A stretch of DNA of 64,000 nucleotides from Fodinibacter sp963800505 (GTDB lineage: Bacteria; Actinomycetota; Actinomycetes; Actinomycetales; Dermatophilaceae): NCBI GenBank assembly GCA_963800505.1, contig CAWDBL010000009.1, positions 1-64,000 on the forward strand, written 5' to 3'. A model generated the notes under the pieces. It had not been told where the DNA came from. It made no database searches and saw nothing but the letters and a program-made list of their open reading frames with translations. Position numbers and translations under genes: made by a program. Of this stretch, positions 48,343 through 57,424 are shown in pieces. Each line of letters starts with the position of its first letter. Position 1 is the stretch's first letter.

Positions 48343-49779
48343 TCAGGCCTTGGCCCGGTGACGGTCCTCCAGCTCGGCGACGCCGCTGACCTCTGCGTCG
48401 TCCGGGTCGGTGGGGATGACGGGCAACGTGCCGTGCGCGCGGCCGTCCATGGCCAGGCGTCCGAAGACCTGCTGCTCGGTGGCGACCCGCTCGGAGCGCC
48501 CTCGGCCGAGGAAGCTGACCGCCCAGTGCAGCAGGGTGGTGACGCGCGACTTGAAGCCGATGATGTAGACGAGGTGGATGGCCAGCCAGAGCACCCAGGC
48601 GGCGAACCCCGAGAAGCGCAGCCGACCGATCGAGGCCACCGCGCTGAAGCGCGAGATCGTGGCCATCGAGCCCTTGTCGAAGTACTCGAAGCGCGGCTCG
48701 GTCTCCGTGCCGTCGAGGCGGTGGGTGATCTGCTTCGCCGCGAACCGGGCACCCTGGATGGCGACCTGCGCGACCCCGGGCAGCTTGTCGAGCGCCATCA
48801 TGTCGCCGACGACGAACACCTCGGGGTGACCGGGCACGGTGAGGTCGGGCAGCACCTGGATCCGCCCGGCGCGGTCGGTGGCGGCCCCGGACTGCTCGGC
48901 GATCTGCCGGCCCAGCGGGCTGGCCTGTACCCCGGCTGCCCAGACCTTGGTGAGGGCCTCGATGCGGGTGGAGCTGCCATCGGGCTCGGTGACGGTGATG
49001 CCGGTGGCGTCGACGTCGGTGACCATGGTCCCCAGACGCACGTCGACCCCCATCTCGGTGAGCCGGCGCCGGGCAGCCCCGCCGAGCCGCTCACCGAAGG
49101 AGGGCAGCACGGCGTCGACCGCGTCGACGAGGATGATCCGGGCCTGGGTGGGGTCGATCCGCCGGAAGTCGTTCCTCAGGGTGCGGTGGGCCAGCTCGGC
49201 GATCTGGCCGGCCATCTCGACCCCGGTCGGCCCCGCGCCGACGACGACGAAGGTCAGCGCTCGCTCGCGCTCTGCGGGCGCCTCGGCCAGCTCGGCGAGC
49301 TCGAAGGCGCCGAAGATCCGCCCGCGCAGCTCGAGCGCGTCGTCGATCGACTTCATCCCGGGGGCGTACTGGGCGAAGTGGTCCTTGCCGAAGTACGACT
49401 GCCCGGCGCCGGCGGCGACCAGCAGGCTGTCGTAGGGCGTCACGTGCTCGCGCCCGAGCACCTGCGAGGTCACCGTGCGGGCCTCGAGGTCGACGGAGGT
49501 CACGGTGCCCAGCACGACCCGGGCGTTCTTCTGGCGCGCCAGCACCTCGCGGGTGCTCGGCGCGATCTCGCCCTCGGACAGGATGCCGGTCGCGACCTGG
49601 TAGAGCAGGGGCTGGAAGAGGTGGTGGGCGGTCGGGGCGATGAGGGTGACCTCGACGTCCTTGCGGCGCCGCAGCGCCTGGGTGCCGAAGAGGCCTCCGA
49701 AGCCCGAACCGATGACGACGACTCGATGGGGGGTGCTCACGGCCGGGTCAACGTGGGGAGTCTGCACGATATGCCCCAT
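48343..49779 (-). CDS. ndh: type II NADH dehydrogenase (NDH-2)
   Basis: A 478-residue single-subunit NADH:quinone oxidoreductase. Two Rossmann motifs: VVIGSGFGGLFGTQAL (FAD) and FVVVGAGPTGVEMAGQIAEL (NADH); the second FAD block PEVFVVGDMMAL and the quinone-site block GVAQVAIQGARFAAKQI are present. C-terminal amphipathic and hydrophobic helices (FSGFAAWVLWLAIHLVYIIG) bind it to the membrane. The start at 49779 has no clear ribosome site; GTG at 49767 is a possible alternative. It feeds electrons to menaquinone without proton pumping. Confidence 0.93.
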   Translation of the reverse strand: MGHIVQTPHVDPAVSTPHRVVVIGSGFGGLFGTQALRRRKDVEVTLIAPTAHHLFQPLLYQVATGILSEGEIAPSTREVLARQKNARVVLGTVTSVDLEARTVTSQVLGREHVTPYDSLLVAAGAGQSYFGKDHFAQYAPGMKSIDDALELRGRIFGAFELAELAEAPAERERALTFVVVGAGPTGVEMAGQIAELAHRTLRNDFRRIDPTQARIILVDAVDAVLPSFGERLGGAARRRLTEMGVDVRLGTMVTDVDATGITVTEPDGSSTRIEALTKVWAAGVQASPLGRQIAEQSGAATDRAGRIQVLPDLTVPGHPEVFVVGDMMALDKLPGVAQVAIQGARFAAKQITHRLDGTETEPRFEYFDKGSMATISRFSAVASIGRLRFSGFAAWVLWLAIHLVYIIGFKSRVTTLLHWAVSFLGRGRSERVATEQQVFGRLAMDGRAHGTLPVIPTDPDDAEVSGVAELEDRHRAKA

Positions 49780-49918
49780 ACCCCGCACGTGCCGGAAGTC
49801 ACCTCGAGGCAGGAGGACACTCTGGCCCGCGCCGGCCCGGTCACCCGGCGCGGATGAGGCGAGCGGGGCCGCCCGGGAGTTGGCTGGAGCAGGCCCACGA
49901 CGGGACAAGGAGGCCATC

Positions 49919-50749
49919 ATGTGCCGCTGGCTGGCGTACTCGGGATCACCCGTGCTGCTCGAGGACCTGCTCTACAAGCCGAAGAACTCCCTGGTCGCGC
50001 AGAGCAAGCACTCGCTGATGGGTGCCACGACCACCAACGGCGACGGCTTCGGCGTCGGGTGGTACGGCGTGTCCGACACCCCCGGGCTGTTCCGGAGCAC
50101 CGAGCCGGCCTGGAACGACCTCAACCTGCGCGAGCTGTGCGCCCACGCCGCGGCGGGTCGCGTGTTCGCCCACATCCGGGCCTCCACCGGCTCCGCGGTG
50201 CAGCAGACCAACTGCCACCCGTTCCGTCACGACAACTGGCTGTGGATGCACAACGGCTACCTGGGCGGCTTCCACGAGATCAAGCGTGACCTCGCGATGG
50301 AGGTCGACCCGGCGCTGTTCGCCGACATCGCGGGCTCCACCGACTCCGAGATGCTCTTCTACCTGGCGCTGAGCTTCGGGCTGCGCGACGACCCACGCGC
50401 CGGCGTGGCGCGAGCGGTCGGGCTGGTGGAGGAGGTGGGGCGCAGCCATGGCATCAGCTTCCCGGTGCAGATGACGGTGGCCACGACCGACGGCGACACC
50501 ACCTGGGCGTTCCGCTACTCCAGCGAGGGGATGTCGCGCTCGCTGTTCCAGAGCACCGACGTCTCGACGCTGCGTGCGCAGTACCCCGACAACCCGGTGC
50601 TGCACGACCTGTCGGACGAGACGCGGCTCGTGGTCTCGGAGCCGCTGGGCGACCTGGCCGGGGCGTGGCGCGAGATCCCGGAGTCCTCGAGCGTGCTGGT
50701 GCACGGCTCGGACGACGAGGTGGCACCCTTCACCCCGATCGCTCCCTGA
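49919..50749 (+). CDS. class II glutamine amidotransferase domain protein
   Basis: A 276-residue Ntn-hydrolase-type amidotransferase (GATase_4, YafJ/EgtC-like). Cys2 (MCRWLAYSG) would be the nucleophile after Met removal; TNGDGFGVGWYG, FAHIRASTGSAVQQTNCHPF and WMHNGYLGGF are the glutamine-binding blocks. A strong AAGGAGG precedes the ATG. EgtC takes part in ergothioneine synthesis, but no egtABD genes are nearby, so the acceptor reaction is unknown. It is the last gene before the riboswitch region. Confidence 0.9.
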   Translation: MCRWLAYSGSPVLLEDLLYKPKNSLVAQSKHSLMGATTTNGDGFGVGWYGVSDTPGLFRSTEPAWNDLNLRELCAHAAAGRVFAHIRASTGSAVQQTNCHPFRHDNWLWMHNGYLGGFHEIKRDLAMEVDPALFADIAGSTDSEMLFYLALSFGLRDDPRAGVARAVGLVEEVGRSHGISFPVQMTVATTDGDTTWAFRYSSEGMSRSLFQSTDVSTLRAQYPDNPVLHDLSDETRLVVSEPLGDLAGAWREIPESSSVLVHGSDDEVAPFTPIAP

Positions 50750-50876
50750 CCTCGACGCCGAGCGGCCGGGCTGGGCGTTCGGTGAGAGAACCTTGAGAGT
50801 CCGGCGCCTCCACAGCGTGAGGAAGTTGTCAAGCACCTGCGCCAACGTGGCACGTGGACAACAGTATTGGTAAGAG

Positions 50877-51112
50877 CGGAACGACTTGTGACGCTCCCCT
50901 CGGCAAGGTCAGGGGGCTGGCCGGGGCCTTGAGGAGCCGTGGGCCAACCGCGGCCGGACCCGGGCGTCGCCGAACCCCACCAGCACCCGGGATCCCCAGC
51001 ACGATCTCTGGTGGGGGCGGGGCGCCCGCATCACGGGAGCGTCCACTCCTTGGGGTGAAGCCTGCACGGCAGGCAGGGCACCGGCTGCCCGAACCCGACA
51101 GGGTCCGTTCCG
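50877..51112 (+). promoter_or_regulatory. candidate c-di-AMP riboswitch (ydaO-yuaA type)
   Basis: In the 391-base gap before the M15 peptidase gene the RNA has the conserved ydaO core: TTGGGGTGAAGCC (51050-51062) and CCCGAACCCGACAG (51088-51101), with a G-rich/GGAGC segment before them. A closing helix is seen between CGGAACG (50877-50883) and CGTTCCG (51106-51112). In actinobacteria this RNA precedes cell-wall hydrolase genes and turns them off when c-di-AMP is bound. The rest of the gap (50750-50876) holds nothing I recognise beyond a likely promoter. Confidence 0.82.
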
Positions 51113-51140
51113 TAGGCGCCACCCGGAAGGACCTGCCCCA

Positions 51141-52325
51141 ATGTCCGTGGTCACACGCACGCTGACCCTGCTCACCGCCCTACCCCTGCTCGCCGGCCTG
51201 ACCGCAACCGCGGCGCAGGCCTCTCCCGGCAACGCACCCGCCGCGGCACCGGTCGTAGCGACCTCCCCCGCTCCCGAGCCCGCCACCGCGGCCGGCGCCG
51301 CCGCCGCAGCCGCCGACGGCTGGGGCGGGTACCAGAACGGCTACATCCCCGCGTCGGCCCTGTGCGCGATCCCGTGGCAGACCGTCGACCACCTGCGCTG
51401 CGACGCCCTCGCGAAGTTCGAGGCCCTCAACGCGCTCTACAAGGCTCAGTACGGCGCCAACATCTGCGTCAACGACGCCTACCGCTCGTACGCCAAGCAG
51501 GTGGCCATGCTCGAGCTGTACGGGTACCCTCGCGCGGCGATGCCGGGCACCTCCAACCACGGGTGGGCGATCGCCCTCGACCTCGGCTGCGGTGTCGGCA
51601 TCTTCGGCAACGCCCGATACGTGTGGTTCACGGCGAACGCGCCCAAGTACGGCTTCGAGCAGCCGACCTGGGCCTTGCAGGGTGGCTCGAACCCTGAGGC
51701 GTGGCACTGGCAGTACTTCGGCACCTACACCGCCCCGACCGTGCCCGCCACGACCAAGGCAGCCACCACCGCCATCATCGGGATCACGGGCACCTGGCCG
51801 CGCGTCTCCACGGTCACGATCCGCACCAAGAGCACCGGCAAGGTCATCGCCGGCGCGTCGGTCACGATCAAGCGCCGCGCCACCACCACGAGCACGTACA
51901 CGACCGTGGGAACCTACAAGACCAACACCGCGGGCCAGGTGGCGTACAAGTACTACCCGAACGTCCCCACCGTCGTGGTGATGTCGTACGCCGGGTCCTC
52001 CAGCGCCCTGGCGTCCGCGGCAGGGGTCACCCTGACCACGCCTACCGTGATGGGCGGGCGGGTCACCACGGGCCGGCCGGACCTGTTCACCGGCCGGCTG
52101 GTCACCCCGAGCGGCAAGTCCGTGCCCGCCCAGACCGTGCGCCTGCAGCGCCGCTACGCCGGATCCAGCACCTGGACCACCGTCGCCACGCTGCGCACCA
52201 ACGCGAGCGGGTACGTCACGTCCAAGCAGCAGCCCAAGCGGCACACGTACTACCGCTTCTACTTCCCCGGTGTGTCCAGCCGGTACGTGCCCGACTACAG
52301 CCCCAGCATCTACGTCAGCTACTGA
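51141..52325 (+). CDS. secreted M15-family D,D-carboxypeptidase/endopeptidase with C-terminal beta repeats
   Basis: A 394-residue exported protein. Signal peptide about 1-28, an Ala/Pro-rich linker, then a VanY-type M15 domain (about 60-200): RSYAKQVAMLELYG, zinc motif SNHGWAIALDLG (S-x-H-x6-D) and WHWQYFG (catalytic Glu replaced region plus His). It cleaves peptide stems of peptidoglycan. The C-terminal 190 residues are two beta-rich repeats, VTIRTKSTGKVIAGASVTIKRR and RPDLFTGRLVTPSGKSVPAQT, perhaps binding the wall. It is controlled by the riboswitch upstream and ended by a hairpin. Confidence 0.9.
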   Translation: MSVVTRTLTLLTALPLLAGLTATAAQASPGNAPAAAPVVATSPAPEPATAAGAAAAAADGWGGYQNGYIPASALCAIPWQTVDHLRCDALAKFEALNALYKAQYGANICVNDAYRSYAKQVAMLELYGYPRAAMPGTSNHGWAIALDLGCGVGIFGNARYVWFTANAPKYGFEQPTWALQGGSNPEAWHWQYFGTYTAPTVPATTKAATTAIIGITGTWPRVSTVTIRTKSTGKVIAGASVTIKRRATTTSTYTTVGTYKTNTAGQVAYKYYPNVPTVVVMSYAGSSSALASAAGVTLTTPTVMGGRVTTGRPDLFTGRLVTPSGKSVPAQTVRLQRRYAGSSTWTTVATLRTNASGYVTSKQQPKRHTYYRFYFPGVSSRYVPDYSPSIYVSY

Positions 52326-52342
52326 CACACGACCATGCAGAG

Positions 52343-52379
52343 GAAGGGCCCGACCCGGCTGTTGCCGGTCGGGCCCTTC
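52343..52379 (+). terminator. hairpin terminator after the M15 peptidase gene
   Basis: 12-bp stem GAAGGGCCCGAC with its complement GTCGGGCCCTTC, an extra inner CCGG pairing, then TTCGTCGTTGG. It lies 18 bases after the stop and beside the tRNA on the other strand. Confidence 0.8.
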
Positions 52380-52384
52380 GTCGT

Positions 52385-52461
52385 TGGTAGCGGGGGCAGG
52401 ATTTGAACCTGCGACCTCCGGGTTATGAGCCCGGCGAGCTACCGAGCTGCTCCACCCCGCG
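52385..52461 (-). tRNA. tRNA-fMet (CAT), initiator
   Basis: 77 bases on the minus strand with CCA encoded. The anticodon loop CTCATAA is flanked by the G-G-G/C-C-C pairs typical of initiators (CCGGG/CCCGG stem), the D loop has AGCTCGGTAGCT, and the T arm reads GCAGGTTCAAATCCTGC. The acceptor stem begins with C1, opposite U72, so the first base pair is unpaired, the usual mark of a bacterial initiator. Confidence 0.97.
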
Positions 52462-52546
52462 TCGAGTGAGTCACGGCTTCGAAGAACCCGTGCTCGGTAT
52501 GGCTCGAGCGTACGTGAACCACCCGGCGCAGGACAAATCGGCCCGG

Positions 52547-52578
52547 CCGGCCGACCCCCGGAAGCGGGGGTCAGCCGG
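52547..52578 (-). terminator. hairpin terminator overlapping the UPF0182 stop
   Basis: GACCCCCG with complement CGGGGGTC around a GAAG loop, extended by CCGGC/GCCGG across a C-A mismatch. The hairpin overlaps the last codon and stop. Confidence 0.55.
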
Positions 52579-55500
52579 TTGGCGACGCCGTGGCCGACGG
52601 GCTGGGCGACGGGCTCGCCGTGCCACTGGGTGACGGGCTCGGAGTCGCTCCCGCGACCACGAGCTGCGGCGCCAGCGCCTGGGCCCGCCTGATGGCGGCA
52701 TCGAGCCGCTTCTGGGCATCGCCGTAGGCCGCGAAGTTGCCGGCCTTGAGGGCGTCCTGTCCCGCCTGGTAGGCGTCCTGGATCTCGGTGAGCGCCTCGG
52801 TGAGCTGTGCCGCTGCGGTGCCCCCGGGCGTCGTGGGGCCGTTGGGCTCGGTCGGCTCGTCGGCGGCGGCACCCTCACCGAACAGGCCGCTCACGGCCTG
52901 CCCGAGGGTGTCGCCCCAGGCCACGGTGTTGCCGTAGACCGTGACGACGGCCTTGTTCTGCGGGAAGGACCCCGACCCGGAGGCCGCCTGCACGTAGAGC
53001 GGCTGGACGTAGAACATCCGCCCCTCGAGGGGGAAGGACAGCAGGTTGCCGTAGGTCAACGTCTTGCCACCGCTGGAGTTCTGGGTGATGTACTGCGCCA
53101 GCGACAGCTGTTCCGCCTCGTTCTGGGAGCGTTCCGGCGAGTTCTTGATCTGGTTGAGCACCTGGCCGGGCCCCGACGGCGTGGCCGACCCGTACTCGAG
53201 CAGCCGCAGCAGGCCGTAGTCGGCCGCCGGCTTGCCGGCCTGGTTGCCGGCATCGGCGTCGACGGCGAGCAGGCCACGCAGGATCTCACGGCCGCCCTCA
53301 CCGTTGGTCGTGGCCGGGACGAACGGCGAGGTGATCGAGAAGGCCGCCTCGTTCTCCCCCGGCATCGCGATCGACTGGAAGACCGGCGGCTGGTCCTGGG
53401 CCGACGACGACGGGTCGCGCGGCACGCGCCACTTGTCCGAGCCGGAGAAGAAGTCGCCGGGGTTGGTGACGTGGTACTCGGTGAGCAGCTCGCGCTGCAC
53501 CTTGAGGTAGTCCTGCGGGTAGCGGATGTGGGCCATCAGGTCGCCGGAGATCTCGGAGATCGGCCGCACCGAGCCGGGGAACGCGTTGCTCCACGCCTTG
53601 AGCATCGGGTCGTTGGTGTCCCACCCGTAGAGCTTGACCTCGCCGCTGTAGGCGTCGACGGTGGCCTTGACGGCGTTGCGCACGTAGTTGACCTGGCCGG
53701 CGTTGACCGTGACGACGTTGGAGCGCTGGGCCACCGAGTCGGACGTCGCCTCGGCCAGCTCGATGAGCCGGCTGTTGGGGTAGTTGGCCGACGTCGTGAA
53801 CCCGTCGACGATCCACTGCATCTTGCCCTCGACGACGGCCGGGTAGACGTTGCCGTCGAGCCGCAGCCACGGGGCGACCCGCTCCACGCGCTCGCTCGGG
53901 GTGCGGTGGTCGAGGATGCGGGAGGCGCCGTTCACGGCATCCGAGAGCAGGAAGTTGGCCTCTCGGTACTTGACCGCGTAGGCCAGCTGGCGCAGGGTCG
54001 AGCCGATCGGCACACCGCCGTTGCCGGAGTAGGTGTTCTGCACGGCCACGTCTCCCTCGCCACCGGCGGGGTAGTCGAACTCGCGCGGCGGGGCACCCTG
54101 CTCGGCACCGACCACGGAGTAGGTGGGCGACAGCTCGGCGAAGTAGGCGCGCGGCTCGTACTTCCCGATGGCGCTGAGCCCGCCGCCCTCGAAGAAGACC
54201 GGGTCGCCCTCGGTGGTGCGCTGGTTGCCGTAGGCCGCGTAGAAGCCGTAGCCGTGGGTGTAGACGGTGTGGTCGTTGAGCCAGTTGCGCTGCCCGTCAG
54301 GCAGGCCCTCGAGGTTGATCTCGCGCACCGCCACCACGGCATCGCGGGTCTGCTTGTCGATCGTGTAGCGGTCGACGTCGAGGGTGTCGGGGAACGCGTA
54401 GTAGTCGCGCTGGGCCTGCAGCTGGCGGAACGTGGGCGCGACGACGTTGGGGTCGATGATGCGCACGCCCGGGATGTCGTTGGCGGCGGCGCGCAGCACG
54501 GCCTTGTTCTCGGTCTCGGGCGGCGAGGGGTTCTGGATGCGCTTGACCCGGTCGAGGCCGAAGGCCGCCCGCGTGGCGTTGATGTTGCGCTCGATGTACT
54601 TGGCCTCGAGCGACTTGGCCGACGGGGTGACCCTGAGCGACTGGATCAGTGCCGGGTAGATGCCACCGACCACCACGGCGGTGACCACGAGCAGCACGAC
54701 ACCGGTGATGGGCAGCCGCCAGCTGCGGCTCCAGATCGCGGCCAGGAAGAAGCCGGCGCACATCACTGCGGCGACCGCGAGGATGGCCTTGGTGGGCAGC
54801 ACGGCCTTGTCGTCGGTGTAGGTGATGCCGGTGAGCAGGGAGCCCTTCTGGGTCGACAGCGAGTAGCGGTCGAGCCAGTACGACGCGGCGCGGGTGAGGG
54901 CGATGAGCGCGCCGAGGATGCCGAGGTGCACGTAGGCCGCGCGGGTGGTCGGGCCGCGGCCGGGCAGCTGCAGGCCGCCGTAGACGTAGTGGGTGAACGC
55001 CGCGGCGACGAACGCCAGGGCGAGCACGACGGTCAGGAAGCTGACGAGGAACCTCAGCCACGGCAGGGTGAACACGAAGAAGCCGACGTCGAGTCCGAAC
55101 TGGGGGTCCTTGATGCCGAACGGCTCGCGGTTGGCCCAGAGCAGGAAGGTGCGCCAGGCGCCCATCGAGCCCGACCCGGCCAGCAGACCGAGCACGACCG
55201 GCACGGCCCAGACGGCGACCCGGCGCAGCGGCTCGATGGCCTGGCGGTACTGCTCGAGCACCTGCTGGGCCGGCGTGGTCGGGATGTAGAGCGGGCGGGT
55301 GCGGTAGGCGATGACCAGGCTGGAGGCCACCACGGCGCCGGTGATCACGCCGGCGACGACGAAGAGCCCGACCTTGGTCAGCAGCTCCTTCCAGAACACG
55401 TCGACGAAGCCGACCGACTGGTACCACCACACGTCGGTGAGCACGTCGGCGGCGATGCCGCCGACCACGACCACCCCGAGCATCACGAGCAGGGTCGTGC

Positions 55501-55627
55501 CCAGCGGCCCCCGGCGGCGCCGCCGCGTGGCGCGCGCCGGCTCTCCGGACCCCCCATCGGGGCCCTCAGGGCGTGCCGAACCGTCTCCTGGACCCGTAGG
55601 CCCGTCGAACCACTCCGAGCGACTCAC
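52571..55627 (-). CDS. UPF0182 family large membrane protein
   Basis: A 1018-residue protein of UPF0182 (COG1615), widespread in actinobacteria but of unknown function. An N-terminal, low-complexity cytoplasmic part is followed by about seven membrane helices (residues 50-340) and a large extracytoplasmic domain with family blocks such as YIERNINATRAAFGLD and IRYPQDYLKVQRELL. The end is a Ser/Pro/Thr tail (SPSPSGTASPSPSPS). The GTG at 55627 has GGAGAG upstream and starts a common N-terminus; a longer frame to 55693 is not conserved. Confidence 0.93.
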   Translation of the reverse strand: MSRSEWFDGPTGPGDGSARPEGPDGGSGEPARATRRRRRGPLGTTLLVMLGVVVVGGIAADVLTDVWWYQSVGFVDVFWKELLTKVGLFVVAGVITGAVVASSLVIAYRTRPLYIPTTPAQQVLEQYRQAIEPLRRVAVWAVPVVLGLLAGSGSMGAWRTFLLWANREPFGIKDPQFGLDVGFFVFTLPWLRFLVSFLTVVLALAFVAAAFTHYVYGGLQLPGRGPTTRAAYVHLGILGALIALTRAASYWLDRYSLSTQKGSLLTGITYTDDKAVLPTKAILAVAAVMCAGFFLAAIWSRSWRLPITGVVLLVVTAVVVGGIYPALIQSLRVTPSAKSLEAKYIERNINATRAAFGLDRVKRIQNPSPPETENKAVLRAAANDIPGVRIIDPNVVAPTFRQLQAQRDYYAFPDTLDVDRYTIDKQTRDAVVAVREINLEGLPDGQRNWLNDHTVYTHGYGFYAAYGNQRTTEGDPVFFEGGGLSAIGKYEPRAYFAELSPTYSVVGAEQGAPPREFDYPAGGEGDVAVQNTYSGNGGVPIGSTLRQLAYAVKYREANFLLSDAVNGASRILDHRTPSERVERVAPWLRLDGNVYPAVVEGKMQWIVDGFTTSANYPNSRLIELAEATSDSVAQRSNVVTVNAGQVNYVRNAVKATVDAYSGEVKLYGWDTNDPMLKAWSNAFPGSVRPISEISGDLMAHIRYPQDYLKVQRELLTEYHVTNPGDFFSGSDKWRVPRDPSSSAQDQPPVFQSIAMPGENEAAFSITSPFVPATTNGEGGREILRGLLAVDADAGNQAGKPAADYGLLRLLEYGSATPSGPGQVLNQIKNSPERSQNEAEQLSLAQYITQNSSGGKTLTYGNLLSFPLEGRMFYVQPLYVQAASGSGSFPQNKAVVTVYGNTVAWGDTLGQAVSGLFGEGAAADEPTEPNGPTTPGGTAAAQLTEALTEIQDAYQAGQDALKAGNFAAYGDAQKRLDAAIRRAQALAPQLVVAGATPSPSPSGTASPSPSPSATASPTG

Positions 55628-55722
55628 TACTCTCCTCGTCCCGTCGTCGGGGAACCCCCGTGTCGACCGTGGCGAGCAATGTACCTCGGCCACCTGCGCG
55701 TCCTGTCAGGCACCATGGTCCG

Positions 55723-56262
55723 GTGACCGAGACCCCCCAGCCCGTGACCGATCCCCTCACCCTCGCCGCCCTCGACACCGAGCGGCACGTGGCCCGCTCG
55801 GGGTGGGACCAGCCGGTGCGCCTGTTCGCCCTGGTGCCGACGCAGGACCTGCTCGCCCACGAACCGCACCTCGCCGAGGGGATGGCCACCCACGACGCCG
55901 TCGCCGGGGCGCTGAGCGCGGTGGAGCAGGACGAGCTGCCGGAGGCGTCCGGCCTGGAGGACCTGCTGGGCCGTATCGCCTGGCCGCCGCAGGTGGCGGG
56001 CGCCGCCCTGGCCGTCGAGCGGATCGTGGTCCCTCCGGAGGCCGAGCGCGAGCTGCCCGAGGACGACACCGAGGCCCTGCGCGTGGTCGCCGAGCACCCC
56101 GGCCGGGCCGACGTGCGGCTGCTGGTGGCGGTGACCCGCGACGGCGCGGCCCGCTGCCTGCTGCGCCAGCGCGACCACGACAGTGACGACCGGGTGGCGC
56201 TGGGCGAGGACATCGCCCCCGGCCTGGTGCACGCCCTGCGGGCGACCTTCAGCGACGACTGA
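55723..56262 (+). CDS. PPA1309 family protein
   Basis: A 179-residue soluble, acidic protein of the actinobacterial PPA1309 family, named after a Propionibacterium gene; function unknown. Recognisable blocks are ERHVARSGWDQPVRLFALVPT, GRIAWPPQVAGAALAVERIVVPP and ARCLLRQRDHDSDDRVALGEDI. The neighbours UPF0182 (divergent) and the PDZ protease are the typical conserved context for this family. GTG start; convergent with the PDZ protease gene. Confidence 0.9.
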   Translation: MTETPQPVTDPLTLAALDTERHVARSGWDQPVRLFALVPTQDLLAHEPHLAEGMATHDAVAGALSAVEQDELPEASGLEDLLGRIAWPPQVAGAALAVERIVVPPEAERELPEDDTEALRVVAEHPGRADVRLLVAVTRDGAARCLLRQRDHDSDDRVALGEDIAPGLVHALRATFSDD

Positions 56263-56281
56263 GCGCCGCGGCCGGCCGGGC

Positions 56282-57424
56282 TCAGCCGCAGGTCGGCAGG
56301 GATGCCGCCTTGCCCTCGCCGATCGCCTCCACTGCCTTGCGGCCCTCGTCGAAGCTGCCGATCTTGACCACCCGCAGCCCGTCGGGGACGGCCTCGCCGA
56401 TGTCGGCGCAGTTGTCGGCGGGGGCGAGGAAGAAGTCGGCGCCGGCCCGGCGGGCCCCGACCAGCTTCTGCCGGATGCCGCCGATCGGCCCGACCGTGCC
56501 CGCGTCGTCGAGCGTGCCGGTGCCGGCGATCTTCGTGCCGCCGGTGAGCTCGCCGGGGGTCAGGGCGTCGTAGATGGCCAGGGCGAACATCAGGCCTGCC
56601 GACGGGCCGCCGACGCTGCCGGTGCGCAGCGTGACGTCGACCGGCAGGTCGTAGTCGAGGCGCAGGCCGATCCCCATCACGGTGCGGCCGTCGGACTCGG
56701 TGGTCTTCGCGGTGACCGTCTGCTCCTTGCCATCGCGGCGCACCACCACGGGGAAGGTGTCGCCCGGTGTGTGGCGCTGCACGGCGGCGCGCACGGCATC
56801 CGAGGACGAGGCCGGGTCGCCGTCGACGGTGACGAGCACGTCATCGGGCTCGAAGACGCCCTTGCTCGGGCTGCCGTCGGGGACCCCGGCGACGACGACC
56901 ATCTCGGGGACCTCCTTGCCGACGGCTCGCAGTGCGGTGGCGGTGGCGACGCTCTGCGACCCGGCCATCTCGGCCGCCCCCTCCTCCTGGGCGTCCTTCT
57001 CGGTCTGCTCCGGGGGGAAGACCTGCTCCTCGGGCAGGATCTCCTGCGCGCCACTCAGCCAGGCCTGGGCCAGGTCGTAGACCGTGACGCGCACGCCCGG
57101 GCCGCCGTCGACGCTCACGGTCGTGAAGTCGAGGCTGCCGGTCGTGGGGTAGGTAGGTGCGCCCTCGATGGAGAGCAGCGGCTTGCCGTCGACCTTGCCC
57201 AGGATGTTGGTGGCCGGGCCGGGTGACATGACGACATAGGGCAGGCCGACGAAGGTGAGCGCCGCCGCGATCGCGATGGCCACGAAGGTCGCGGTGAGGA
57301 GCACCCCCGCCAGCAGGCCGGGCCGGTTGCCCGGGTTCCGGCCGCGAGCGGTGCGGCCCTGGGTGACGTCACCGCCGCCGCCGTCTCCGGCGCCGTGCAG
57401 CACGTCGTGCGTCGGCTGGCTCAC
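56282..57424 (-). CDS. membrane-anchored PDZ/Lon-type serine protease (YlbL-like)
   Basis: A 380-residue protein with a single N-terminal membrane helix (LLAGVLLTATFVAIAIAAAL), a PDZ domain at about 190-260 (GVPDGSPSKGVFEPDDVLVTV) and a Lon-type S16 domain at the end. The Ser/Lys dyad is visible: Ser275 in GGPSAGLMFAL and Lys320 in GGIRQKLVGARRAG, 45 residues apart as in Lon. Such proteins face outward and process membrane or secreted proteins. GTG start overlapping the moaE stop (GTGA). Confidence 0.92.
   Translation of the reverse strand: MSQPTHDVLHGAGDGGGGDVTQGRTARGRNPGNRPGLLAGVLLTATFVAIAIAAALTFVGLPYVVMSPGPATNILGKVDGKPLLSIEGAPTYPTTGSLDFTTVSVDGGPGVRVTVYDLAQAWLSGAQEILPEEQVFPPEQTEKDAQEEGAAEMAGSQSVATATALRAVGKEVPEMVVVAGVPDGSPSKGVFEPDDVLVTVDGDPASSSDAVRAAVQRHTPGDTFPVVVRRDGKEQTVTAKTTESDGRTVMGIGLRLDYDLPVDVTLRTGSVGGPSAGLMFALAIYDALTPGELTGGTKIAGTGTLDDAGTVGPIGGIRQKLVGARRAGADFFLAPADNCADIGEAVPDGLRVVKIGSFDEGRKAVEAIGEGKAASLPTCG

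Noticed and set aside
50825..50862. GTTGTC and GACAAC inverted hexamers before the riboswitch
   Set aside because: Six-base arms 26 bases apart are expected by chance; no promoter elements line up with them convincingly.
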